Origin: an uncultured Prevotellaceae bacterium
GTDB taxonomy: Bacteria; Bacteroidota; Bacteroidia; Bacteroidales; Bacteroidaceae
Length of the DNA stretch: 14,318 bases
Direction of reading: 5' to 3'
Assembly (NCBI GenBank): GCA_937891085.1
Contig: CALAEY010000023.1
Location: 1 to 14,318, forward strand
Both the position numbers and the translations under genes were made by a program. Shown here piece by piece: positions 1-6,658 of this stretch. Numbering within the stretch: position 1 is the first letter of the stretch; every line of letters begins with the position of its first letter. The notes beneath the pieces were generated by a model. That model was not told the DNA's origin and did not search any database. It saw only the letters and a list, made by a program, of their open reading frames with translations.

Positions 1-550
1 TGCAACCCTTTTCATTCCCTTTGGCGAACTAAGTCGCTCATGTACGTTTCATATTTGTTTCAATTTTATTGTTATTGATTATTTTTTCTTGGTCTTAATG
101 ACGTCGCCTTCACTTTCATTGTAAGCTCCGTACCTCGCATCCACTTCGAGCCATTGGAAATCTTTCTCTTCCATGGGGTGCCAGCTGTCTTGGTCGAAGT
201 TGGCAGGGAACCCCTTCATTTCAAGATTGTAGAACGCGCCATCGTCAGAGAGTTCTATCTTGAATGTGGCAGCTACTATGGCATCGCAGTTGTAGTATTC
301 TGCAGCGTCGTAGATGGCACGGCTTCTCAGATTGTCGAGATTGCCATTCATGGCCACCTCAACAGAGGTTTTATCATATTGCTTTTTGAATGTGCTTCTG
401 GGACCAACGACATTGAGGTCAACAATAAGCGGCCTTACATAACTTCTGGCTGTGACTTCCAGCATTCGGGCTTGGGTGTCGGAGAAACTCCTGGTGGTAA
501 CAACTGTTTTCTGGGCATTTGCTGAGAGCAGAAACAGAGAAATCATTGAA

Positions 551-558
551 AAAAGAAT
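551..558. repeat. left 8-bp target-site duplication of the MITE-like element
   Basis: AAAAGAAT, identical to 719-726. It lies directly against the left inverted repeat and inside the interrupted signal-peptide codons. Confidence 0.8.
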
Positions 559-718
559 CTCCGTGTGGTGATAAGTTCCTAAACCTAAAATGTGTCATCT
601 AAGACAGCCTGTAATAGACATAATCATCGTATTTTTGAAAGAAATATCTTTGATTTGTTGCATAAAACACCATTTAAGGAACGCTATTAAGCCTTTAGGA
701 ACTTATCACCACATGGAT
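559..718. mobile_element. 160-bp non-autonomous MITE-like element
   Basis: The terminal inverted repeats are 559-583 and 694-718, 25 bp with 2 mismatches. They share a perfect 20-bp core, TGTGGTGATAAGTTCCTAAA, at 564-583 and inverted at 694-713. The element is flanked by identical 8-bp direct repeats AAAAGAAT at 551-558 and 719-726, the signature of a transposase-made target duplication. The 110-bp interior has no credible coding sequence. The strongest support is that excision down to one 8-bp copy restores an in-frame signal peptide in the host gene. It is presumably mobilised in trans by a transposase with matching ends elsewhere in the genome; I could not assign an IS family. The interior contains a perfect TATCTTTG (-7-like) at 645-652 on the plus strand. 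Confidence 0.85.
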
Positions 719-726
719 AAAAGAAT
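719..726. repeat. right 8-bp target-site duplication of the MITE-like element
   Basis: AAAAGAAT, identical to 551-558, directly against the right inverted repeat. The site is A-rich, so the exact register could shift by a base. Confidence 0.8.
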
Positions 727-794
727 TAATAGCCTTTTCATGTCGAGTTATGGCATATCCACATTGTCTTGGCTCTAAACAATGATTTGTAATA

Positions 795-1026
795 CAAAAG
801 GGAAGTGTGAGCCAACTTAACTTATCCTGTTAGTAGGCCCTCGACTGCCTGAATGGTAGATAAGAAAAAATCGCTCACACCTTAGGCAGTATTGTACTTT
901 GGGAAGTATATACTACGAACTAAGGAGAACGTCTTTCTCTATTCTTACCATTCGTGAATTGTCGAGGTTCACTAACACAGAATAGCTAAACGCTTCCTAA
1001 TATGTAAATGTCGCAATGACTGCAAC
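795..1026 (-). ncRNA. long-hairpin non-coding RNA, candidate 6S RNA
   Basis: This stretch has no coding sequence but strong ordered complementarity between its halves. Nested pairs, in plus coordinates, are GGAAG 801-805 with CTTCC 993-997; the CTTATCCTGTTAG region with the CTAACACAGAATAG region; CCTCGAC 839-845 with GTCGAGG 961-967; GAATGGTA 851-858 with TACCATTC 946-953; and an apical hairpin CCTTAG 879-884 with CTAAGG around 920-925. This makes one long rod with internal bubbles, the architecture of 6S RNA, which sequesters housekeeping RNA polymerase. A perfect promoter on the minus strand (1031-1063) points into it, and the minus-strand 3' end falls in a short T-run near 795-800. Competing local hairpins also exist, such as GTGTGAGC/GCTCACAC. 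Existence as an RNA gene is likely; the 6S identity is inferred from shape, length (~230 nt) and promoter, not sequence recognition. Ends are approximate. Confidence 0.5.
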
Positions 1027-1030
1027 GCTA

Positions 1031-1063
1031 CAAAGTTAAGAAAGATTTTTGAAAACGTTCAAA
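1031..1063 (-). promoter_or_regulatory. Bacteroidetes-type promoter driving the candidate 6S RNA
   Basis: On the minus strand, TTTG (1063-1060), 21 bp, TAACTTTG (1038-1031). This matches the TTTG / TAnnTTTG consensus. Initiation would fall around 1024-1027, just at the start of the rod-like structure and well away from the ATPase stop at 1144. Confidence 0.6.
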
Positions 1064-1143
1064 TGTGAGCGATAATTTTATTATTAGAATTAGAAATGTG
1101 AGAGTTTACTGCTTTTTGCAATAAGATAAATTTGAACAATGTT

Positions 1144-2535
1144 CTATTTTTGGCGTGGTTTGCCAATGCCGTCTAAGCCTGTCAGATCAAACCTATAAAC
1201 GTTCTCCTTTACCTGAATCTGCTCGAAAAATGCAATCATATAGATGGGGTAGTATGTAGTATTCCCCTTTGTTTGCACATTTTCTTGACAGAACACATAG
1301 GCAGATGGTATGTCATACTCTTTATTCGCCATTACATTGGAAAGTGCATTGTGACGTTCATAGTCTTTGCCAGATTTGACCTCTATCGGCAACACATGGT
1401 TGTCATATTCCACAACAAAATCCAGTTCGCCCTGCTTCTTGCTGTTAAAGAAGTATAGCGAATGCTGTCCATCTTCACTAAAACCATGCGCGTAAAGCTC
1501 CTGTGCTACAAGGTTCTCGATGATAGAGCCATAGTTGATGTTGGCATCTTGGCTTAGAAGTCTGGTCTGAATATTTCCACCATACATAGCTGCAAGTAGC
1601 CCTACATCATTTAAGAATAGCTTGAACAGATTGCGCTGTTTGTTTAGTAGCAAAGGAATGCGGGGCTCTTCTATATTATATGTAGGAATCGCTACGCCAG
1701 CATCTTTCAACCACAGGAAGCTGTCTTCATATTTGCTGAAACGTGCTTTCTCGTTTAGCTCTTTCAGAATAAAGCGCTTGTTTTTCGCATTCAGTTCAGA
1801 AGGGATAAGGTCATAAATTTCTTCTATCTGAAGCTTGTGGTCGGGGTCGTATTTAGTGATGTCACGCTTGTATGTACGGATAATACCACGCTGCTCCATA
1901 AAGACATTGCGGAGATTGTTAGTGTCAAGGTACTTTTGTACTGCTGCTGGCATGCCTCCAATAATAAGGTATAAACGAATGGCTTCAAGCATTCTCTTAT
2001 GGATAAAGTCATCTACAGGCTGCTTTTTCTCAAAGCACTCTTGTAGATGGCCAATGACTTCGGTGCTAATACCAATGGCTTCGAAAAACTCTAAAAGATC
2101 TATAGGGTACATTTCAATCTCGTCCATATACCCAACGGGAACACTGCGAAGGTCGTCTAGTTCTACACCAAGCAGCGACCCACTCATCACATACCTATAA
2201 CTGCCTTCTTCCACAAGGAATTTAATGGCAGTCACAATTTCTTTGCATTCTTGCACTTCATCGAAGAAAATCAATGTATTCTCTGGCACCAGGGGTTTCT
2301 TTGTAAAGGCTGAGATGCGCAAGAGTAAATCTCTGGCTCCTCTCTGCTCCTTGAATAGTTCTATGGCTTCTGGTTGCTCCACGAAGTTTATTTCAATGAC
2401 ATTTCCAAAGCACTCTTTACCAACCTTTCGGATGGAAGAGGTCTTGCCAACCTGCCTTGCTCCTGTTACCAAAAGAGAACGGTTGTCATGGAGTAAAAAG
2501 TTACGTATGAGCTCGTCAGCTTTGCGTTTAATCAT
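1144..2535 (-). CDS. DUF4143-type AAA ATPase with C-terminal nuclease-like domain
   Basis: 463 residues from the ATG at 2535. A longer frame opens at 2616, but that start lies upstream of the -7-like element (2557-2564), so the later ATG is preferred. Residues 25-32 (GARQVGKT) are the Walker A P-loop. TLIFFDEVQ with D92/E93 is Walker B, and YVMSGSLLG around 115-123 is sensor-like. The C-terminal part carries GELDF (369-373) and PIEVKSGKD with E385-x-K387, the D...ExK layout of PD-(D/E)XK nucleases. It is a cytoplasmic P-loop ATPase. This class is abundant and often multicopy in Bacteroidetes, with no firmly established function; links to mobile elements or DNA binding have been suggested. It stands alone on its strand, downstream of the flippase gene and a tandem-repeat block. 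The family call is secure; the biological role is not. Confidence 0.85.
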   Translation of the reverse strand: MIKRKADELIRNFLLHDNRSLLVTGARQVGKTSSIRKVGKECFGNVIEINFVEQPEAIELFKEQRGARDLLLRISAFTKKPLVPENTLIFFDEVQECKEIVTAIKFLVEEGSYRYVMSGSLLGVELDDLRSVPVGYMDEIEMYPIDLLEFFEAIGISTEVIGHLQECFEKKQPVDDFIHKRMLEAIRLYLIIGGMPAAVQKYLDTNNLRNVFMEQRGIIRTYKRDITKYDPDHKLQIEEIYDLIPSELNAKNKRFILKELNEKARFSKYEDSFLWLKDAGVAIPTYNIEEPRIPLLLNKQRNLFKLFLNDVGLLAAMYGGNIQTRLLSQDANINYGSIIENLVAQELYAHGFSEDGQHSLYFFNSKKQGELDFVVEYDNHVLPIEVKSGKDYERHNALSNVMANKEYDIPSAYVFCQENVQTKGNTTYYPIYMIAFFEQIQVKENVYRFDLTGLDGIGKPRQK

Positions 2536-2556
2536 AAATAATTGACTTTGTGGGCG

Positions 2557-2585
2557 TAAAGATACATATTTTACTTTAATCACAA
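2557..2585 (-). promoter_or_regulatory. probable promoter of the DUF4143 ATPase gene
   Basis: Minus-strand TTG (2585-2583), 18 bp, TATCTTTA (2564-2557), one base off TAnnTTTG at the last position. It would give a leader of about 15 nt before the ATG at 2535 and thereby decides the start. Confidence 0.5.
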
Positions 2586-2600
2586 GAAAAAAGGAGAATA

Positions 2601-2683
2601 TTTTACACTTTTCCAAGGTGATTTTTGTCTAATTTTTACACTTTTCCAGGGTGAATAGGGGCTAAATTTTACACTTTTCCAAG
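2601..2683. repeat. 33-bp-period tandem repeat upstream of the DUF4143 ATPase
   Basis: The 15-mer TTTTACACTTTTCCA occurs at 2601-2615, 2634-2648 and 2667-2681, each start exactly 33 bp after the last. The first two units are also similar over the rest of the 33 bp (GTGA... and ...CTAA); the third diverges after CCAAG. The block fills the gap between the flippase stop (2700) and the ATPase promoter. It has only 2.5 units and no variable spacers, so it is not CRISPR. Its spacing is near three helical turns and would put the sites on one face of the DNA, as for a multimeric binder. That role is inferred. Confidence 0.75.
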
Positions 2684-2699
2684 ATTTGTATGTGTCGGA

Positions 2700-4142
2700 T
2701 TACTTCTTCAGGATATAGCGGAGGCTTTCTTTCAGGATGCGGGAGCCTGCTATCCAGAGGATGAGGGGGTAGAGCACTGCCACGAAAACTACCTTTGCTA
2801 AAAGGCTGAGGTAGAGGTTGCTGATGCCACCAAAAAGATAGGCAGCAGAAATGGTTAAGGCGGCTGCTAATAATATATAAGGTGCAATGTCGAGCAGCAT
2901 GTCACGGAGGCGGAGGCCGCTCTCACGCCGTACAAACCAGAACCAGACAAAGAGCCAGAGGATGTTGATGCCGATGAAAAGGCGCAGCATCCACTGGAAT
3001 CCCAGCGGACTGGCAGCGATGACGGCCACCAACAGGGTGAGGCAGAGGCTGATGGTACACCACATATAGATGGAGGAGTGCCCACGGCTGATGATAAAAT
3101 TGGAAAACAGGCTCGAAAGTGGCACAAAGGCGCCCCAAATGCAGAGCAAGCTCAAAATGCCGGCACTCTCTATCCATCGCTCCGTGATGGTGATAACGAT
3201 GACTTCTTTGGAAACGATGCTCAATCCAAACATCACGGGAAAACTGATGAAAGCCGTGAAACGGAGCAACTTACGCAGCACTTGCAGTTGGCGCTCCTTG
3301 TCATCTTCCACCTTCGTGAAGACGGGTTGCGCCACGCCATACAGCATGTTGGTGATAAGGTTGTGCCCCATCTGGTTCCATTTGTTGGCTTGCGAGAAAT
3401 TGCCTACTACTGACATGGTGTAGAACTTTCCCAAGATGTTGGAGAAGAGGTTGTTATTAATGATGTTGAAGACGTTGGTAATGATCAACTTGCTGCTGAA
3501 ACCTATCATCTCACGGATAGGGGTGAAATCCACTGGCAGGGTGGGGTGCCAGCGGGTGAAAGCGTAGCAAAGCACCGTCATACTGCCCACATAGGCAATG
3601 GTCTGCGTGGCAATGCCCCAGAACGCATAGCCATTGGCTGCCATCGTCACACCGATAATGCCAGAAATGAGGATGGAGCAGATGGTGATGATAGATGTTT
3701 CTTTCACCTTCAGGTTGCGAAACAGGTAGGCGCGTGGAGCGATGTTGAGGCTGGATATCACGAAACCTATAAAAAGGTAGCGCGAAAGGGGCGTGAGGAT
3801 GGGCTCGTCATAGAAGTTGGCTATCAATGGAGCAGCCAACCAAAGCAAGGCATACAGGCAGAGGCTGCAAAGAGTGCTGCACCAAAATACGGCATTATAG
3901 TCGCGGTGCGACACCTCTTTCTTCTTATTAAGTGCCGAGATAAACCCACCTTCTTGCAGAGCGGAAGCAGTAGCGGAGAAGACCGTAAGCACCCCTACCA
4001 ACCCGTAATCGGTTTGGGTGAGCAGACGGGCCAAGAAGATACCAAAAAGAAGGCTCAGCAACTGCTGGATGCCGTTGCTGATGCCTCCCCATAGTAGTCC
4101 TTTAGCAGTCTTCTCTTTTAGAGATTCCGACTCACCATTCAT
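2700..4142 (-). CDS. lipopolysaccharide/polysaccharide flippase (MOP superfamily, Wzx/WzxC-like)
   Basis: 480 residues, almost entirely hydrophobic segments separated by short charged loops, about 12-14 predicted membrane spans. The N-terminus (KTAKGLLWGGISNGIQQLLS) and the following IFLARLLTQTDYGLVGVL are typical of oligosaccharide flippases that move undecaprenyl-linked repeat units across the inner membrane. A central GNFSQANKWNQM-type stretch fits the WzxC/MurJ-like branch. The start at 4142 lies 30 nt after the metG stop on the same strand with no terminator between, so it is probably co-transcribed with metG. No glycosyltransferases are nearby, so the substrate (O-antigen, capsule or exopolysaccharide) cannot be told. 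The family call is firm; the substrate is unknown. Confidence 0.85.
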   Translation of the reverse strand: MNGESESLKEKTAKGLLWGGISNGIQQLLSLLFGIFLARLLTQTDYGLVGVLTVFSATASALQEGGFISALNKKKEVSHRDYNAVFWCSTLCSLCLYALLWLAAPLIANFYDEPILTPLSRYLFIGFVISSLNIAPRAYLFRNLKVKETSIITICSILISGIIGVTMAANGYAFWGIATQTIAYVGSMTVLCYAFTRWHPTLPVDFTPIREMIGFSSKLIITNVFNIINNNLFSNILGKFYTMSVVGNFSQANKWNQMGHNLITNMLYGVAQPVFTKVEDDKERQLQVLRKLLRFTAFISFPVMFGLSIVSKEVIVITITERWIESAGILSLLCIWGAFVPLSSLFSNFIISRGHSSIYMWCTISLCLTLLVAVIAASPLGFQWMLRLFIGINILWLFVWFWFVRRESGLRLRDMLLDIAPYILLAAALTISAAYLFGGISNLYLSLLAKVVFVAVLYPLILWIAGSRILKESLRYILKK

Positions 4143-4170
4143 TATCCATTATTCATTATTCATTTTTCAT
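4136..4170 (-). repeat. 7-bp ATG-containing short repeat at the flippase start
   Basis: Reading on the minus strand, ATGs lie at 4170, 4163, 4156, 4149 and 4142, exactly 7 nt apart, in units like ATGAATA. The last begins the flippase. The first four open reading frames hit a stop within a few codons, so they are decoy starts or mini-ORFs. The block fills the metG-flippase gap. Confidence 0.7.
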
Positions 4171-4172
4171 TC

Positions 4173-6236
4173 TCAACTCACCGGACTTCCTGGCTTCACG
4201 TCCTTCGTGGTGGTCACTACGCTGAGGCTTCCGTCGCTGTCAACAGCACTCAGGATCATGCCTTGGCTCTCTACACCCATCATCTTTCGTGGAGCAAAGT
4301 TGGCTACAAAGAGAATGCGACGGCCAACCAGTTCCTCTGGATTCTCGTAGTAAGCAGCAATGCCAGAGCAGATGGTGCGGTCGGTGCCAGTTCCATCGTC
4401 AATGGTGAATTGCAGCAGTTTCTTTGACTTTGGCACTGGCTTGCAAGCCTTTACCAATCCCACGCGGATGTCAAGCTTCTCGAAGTTCTCAAAGCTGACG
4501 GCCTCCTTGAATGCAGCAGGTTTCCAAAGGGCAGCCTCATTGGCTTTCTTCTTCTCCTGCAACTTCTGAATCTGGGCATCTATCACGCTGTCCTCGATCT
4601 TCTCGAAGAGCAAGGAAGGCTCTGCCAACTGGTGTCCAGCCTTGATAAGGTCGGTGCTGCCCAGCTGATTCCAATCGAAGTCCTCCATGTTGAGCATCTT
4701 GCGCAGTTTCTCACTGCTGAAAGGCAAGAATGGCTCGAAGGCGATGGAAAGGTTGGCTACCAACTGCAAAGAGATGTTCAGCACAGTCTCCACGCGCTTA
4801 GGATCGGTCTTCCATACCTTCCAAGGCTCGCAGTCGGTGATGTACTTATTGCCGATACGTGCCAAGTTCATGGCTTCCTTCTGCGCATCGCGGAACTTGA
4901 AGTTGTCCAGCAGGTTCTCCACTTTTGCCTTCACGTCCTTGAACTCCGCAATGGTCTGCTCGTCATACGCTGTCAGCTCTCCGCATTCAGGCACGATGCC
5001 GTTCCAATACTTCTTCGTCAGCTGCAAAGCACGGTTCACGAAGTTGCCGTAGATGGCCACCAACTCGCTATTGTTGCGCTCCTGGAAGTCTTTCCACATG
5101 AAGTTGTTATCCTTGGTCTCAGGGGCGTTGGCTGTGAGCACATAGCGCAGCACATCCTGCTTGCCAGGGAAATCTTCCAGATATTCATTGAGCCATACCG
5201 CCCAGTTCTTTGAGGTGGAAATCTTGTCGTTCTCCAAGTTCAGGAACTCGTTGGCAGGAACATTGTCGGGCATGATGTATTTGCCATGCGCTTTCATCAT
5301 GGTAGGGAAGATGATGCAGTGGAACACGATGTTGTCCTTGCCGATGAAGTGCACCAGGCGGGTGTCTTCATCCTGCCACCACTTCTCCCAAGGCCCCCAC
5401 TTCTCAGGCTCACGGTCGCACAGCTCCTTAGTGTTGCTGATGTAGCCGATAGGCGCATCAAACCACACGTAGAGCACCTTGCCTTCAGCACCCTCTACAG
5501 GTACGGGGATACCCCAATCCAAGTCGCGTGTCATGGCACGAGGTGCCAGATCCAGGTCCAGCCAAGATTTGCACTGGCCATAGACATTCGGTCTCCACTC
5601 CTTGTGGCCTTCCAAGATCCACTCTTTCAGCCAGTCTTGGTACTGATTCAGAGGCAGATACCAGTTCTTCGTTTTGCGAAGCACAGGCACCTCACCCGTC
5701 TCCTTGGAGCGAGGATTGATCAGCTCGGTAGGTTCCAAAGCACGTCCGCAGCCTTCTTCGCACTGGTTGCCATACGCCTGCTTGTGGCAGTAAGGGCATT
5801 CGCCCACCACATCACGGTCGGTCAGGAATTTCTGGCTCTTCTCATCAAAGAACTGCATGCTGGTTTTCTCAATCAGCTTGCCATCGTCATAGAGCTTGCG
5901 GAAGAAATCTGCAGCAAACTTATGATGAATCTTGGAAGTCGTACGACTATAAATGTCGAATGAGATGCCGAATTCCTTGAAAGAGTCCTTGATGATCTTG
6001 TGATAGCGATCCACCACATCTTGTGGGGTGATGCCTTCCTTGCGGGCACGCTGCGTCACAGGTACACCGTGCTCGTCAGAACCACCAATGAACAACACGT
6101 CTTCTTTCTTCAGTCGCAGATAGCGGACGTATATATCGGCAGGCACATAGACACCTGCCAGATGACCGATGTGTACAGGACCATTAGCATAGGGCAATGC
6201 CGAGGTCACTGTGGTACGTTTAAATTTCTTCTCCAT
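4173..6236 (-). CDS. metG: methionyl-tRNA synthetase
   Basis: 687 residues. This cytoplasmic class I synthetase charges tRNA-Met with methionine. The HIGH motif is at residues 22-25, after the ALPYANGP segment. A zinc knuckle uses C147, C150, C159 and C163 (CPYC...C...C). The KMSKS-equivalent is KISTS at 338-342. An anticodon-binding helical domain follows. The last ~110 residues form an EMAP-II/Trbp111-like OB-fold tRNA-binding domain (DIRVGLVKACKPVPKSKKLL ... SGIAAYY ... APRKMMGVESQGMILSA), which supports dimerisation and tRNA binding. Length and domain order are those of the full-length bacterial enzyme. It is first gene of the metG-flippase pair. There is no sign of decay; expected to be essential. 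Confidence 0.97.
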   Translation of the reverse strand: MEKKFKRTTVTSALPYANGPVHIGHLAGVYVPADIYVRYLRLKKEDVLFIGGSDEHGVPVTQRARKEGITPQDVVDRYHKIIKDSFKEFGISFDIYSRTTSKIHHKFAADFFRKLYDDGKLIEKTSMQFFDEKSQKFLTDRDVVGECPYCHKQAYGNQCEEGCGRALEPTELINPRSKETGEVPVLRKTKNWYLPLNQYQDWLKEWILEGHKEWRPNVYGQCKSWLDLDLAPRAMTRDLDWGIPVPVEGAEGKVLYVWFDAPIGYISNTKELCDREPEKWGPWEKWWQDEDTRLVHFIGKDNIVFHCIIFPTMMKAHGKYIMPDNVPANEFLNLENDKISTSKNWAVWLNEYLEDFPGKQDVLRYVLTANAPETKDNNFMWKDFQERNNSELVAIYGNFVNRALQLTKKYWNGIVPECGELTAYDEQTIAEFKDVKAKVENLLDNFKFRDAQKEAMNLARIGNKYITDCEPWKVWKTDPKRVETVLNISLQLVANLSIAFEPFLPFSSEKLRKMLNMEDFDWNQLGSTDLIKAGHQLAEPSLLFEKIEDSVIDAQIQKLQEKKKANEAALWKPAAFKEAVSFENFEKLDIRVGLVKACKPVPKSKKLLQFTIDDGTGTDRTICSGIAAYYENPEELVGRRILFVANFAPRKMMGVESQGMILSAVDSDGSLSVVTTTKDVKPGSPVS

Positions 6237-6261
6237 AAAAGTGTTTTTCTTTATTTGGCTG

Positions 6262-6292
6262 CGAAGATAATGATTTTTTATTCAATATCCAA
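6262..6292 (-). promoter_or_regulatory. probable metG promoter
   Basis: Minus-strand TTGG (6292-6289), 19 bp, TATCTTCG (6269-6262), one mismatch to TAnnTTTG. The leader to the ATG at 6236 would be about 20 nt. Confidence 0.5.
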
Positions 6293-6331
6293 CACTTGCT
6301 CTCTGAGAGCGGTTTAATATATAAGGAAACA

Positions 6332-6376
6332 CCTCGGTGGTTCCTAAAAACGGTTCCACCGAGGCATCCCTTTTTT
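6332..6376 (+). terminator. hairpin with T-run between metG and the small gene
   Basis: CCTCGGTGG (6332-6340) pairs with CCACCGAGG (6356-6364). CATCCC and then six T (6371-6376) follow on the plus strand. No plus-strand gene ends here. On the minus strand, where the upstream genes are read, the tail is only GTGTTTCC. It may therefore act as a weak minus-strand terminator for the fimbrial/small-gene transcripts, with the T-run coincidental. Confidence 0.45.
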
Positions 6377-6399
6377 AATAGTTTAATCTTTGCATATTT

Positions 6400-6441
6400 G
6401 CATTGCTGCAATAAGTGCTTCGCCGCTTATTGCAGCAATGC
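6400..6441. repeat. perfect 16-bp inverted repeat with nested palindromes
   Basis: GCATTGCTGCAATAAG (6400-6415) and its exact reverse complement (6426-6441) surround a 10-nt loop. Each arm also holds an 11-nt self-complementary box, ATTGCTGCAAT at 6402-6412 and ATTGCAGCAAT at 6429-6439. There is no adjacent T-run on either strand, so it is not a standard terminator. It may be a stabilising RNA hairpin at the 3' part of the small transcript, or a paired operator. Confidence 0.7.
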
Positions 6442-6467
6442 TCTTGCCTCACGGTCTGGATCGTTCT

Positions 6468-6548
6468 TCACTTCGCAGACATCAGTAAGAGAGAGGCACC
6501 GATGCACAGCATGGATGCACCCTTCATGATTAAAGATTTCCTACTCAT
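6468..6548 (-). CDS. possible small hydrophobic peptide (26 aa)
   Basis: The ATG at 6548 opens a 26-codon frame, MSRKSLIMKG then a hydrophobic stretch ending LLLMSAK, stop TGA at 6470-6468. It looks like a bare signal peptide. It is supported by a perfect promoter 50-80 bp upstream and by its isolation between the metG and fimbrial genes. In the neighbouring frame, the sequence continues as CEVKNDPDREARALLQ then TAA. A single-base change near the LMS codons would therefore give a ~40-residue lipoprotein with an LMSC lipobox. It may be an intact tiny peptide, a frameshifted small lipoprotein gene, or a non-coding RNA. No family recognised. Confidence 0.35.
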   Translation of the reverse strand: MSRKSLIMKGASMLCIGASLLLMSAK

Positions 6549-6599
6549 ACTTGTATTAGAAATTAAAGGTTTGTAATTTCATTTGCTGTCATAATTAGA

Positions 6600-6631
6600 C
6601 AAAAATAGACTTTCTAATCAATATTTGCAAA
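6600..6631 (-). promoter_or_regulatory. promoter of the small gene/RNA between metG and the fimbrial genes
   Basis: Minus-strand TTTG (6631-6628), 20 bp, TATTTTTG (6607-6600), a full match to the Bacteroidetes consensus. The -33 element lies inside a perfect 14-bp palindrome, ATATTTGCAAATAT (6621-6634), which could be an operator. Initiation near 6594 gives a ~45-nt leader to the ATG at 6548. Confidence 0.5.
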
Positions 6632-6658
6632 TATGGAGCATAAATCTTGCATCTTTTG

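Larger units (their letters stand above)
79..741 (-). pseudogene. small secreted protein gene of unknown function, interrupted in its signal peptide by a MITE-like element
   Basis: No family recognised. The longest plain reading frame starts at an internal ATG (546) and gives 155 residues with a signal peptide lacking its basic N-terminus. An ATG at 741 is the likely original start. If bases 559-718 and one 8-bp duplicate are removed, 741-727 joins 558-79 in one frame of 164 codons. Its N-terminus is then MKRLLILFSMISLFLLSANA followed by QK, a convincing signal peptide. As it stands, translation from 741 runs 11 codons (MKRLLILLSMW) into a TGA supplied by the element. Re-initiation at 546 would make a protein with a weakened export signal. 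The mature part is mixed alpha/beta in character (for example YYNCDAIVAATFKIEL) with a Lys-rich C-terminus and no membrane segment; it is probably periplasmic. The insertion is seen directly; loss of function is inferred. Confidence 0.75.

Noticed and set aside
559..718. Invertible promoter (phase switch) bounded by the 20-bp inverted repeats
   Set aside because: The 8-bp target duplications and restored reading frame explain the structure better as transposition. No invertase gene is nearby and no minus-strand promoter is seen inside. Not formally excluded.
590..778. 62-residue plus-strand open frame
   Set aside because: It starts inside the MITE-like element and crosses its edge; no family features and no promoter at a fitting position.
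2601..2683. CRISPR array
   Set aside because: Only 2.5 units with a 15-bp core and similar, not unique, intervening sequence; no cas genes.
3546..4094. 182-residue plus-strand open frame
   Set aside because: Antisense to the flippase gene; hydrophilic, motif-free, a product of the codon bias of the real gene.
5286..5963. 225-residue plus-strand open frame
   Set aside because: It lies wholly antisense to metG, whose protein is fully conserved. The translation is low-quality, rich in H, L and R, with no motif.
6332..6364. MITE-related end, because TTCCTAAA is shared with the 559-718 element
   Set aside because: Only 8 bp match and the rest of the hairpin differs; chance similarity.
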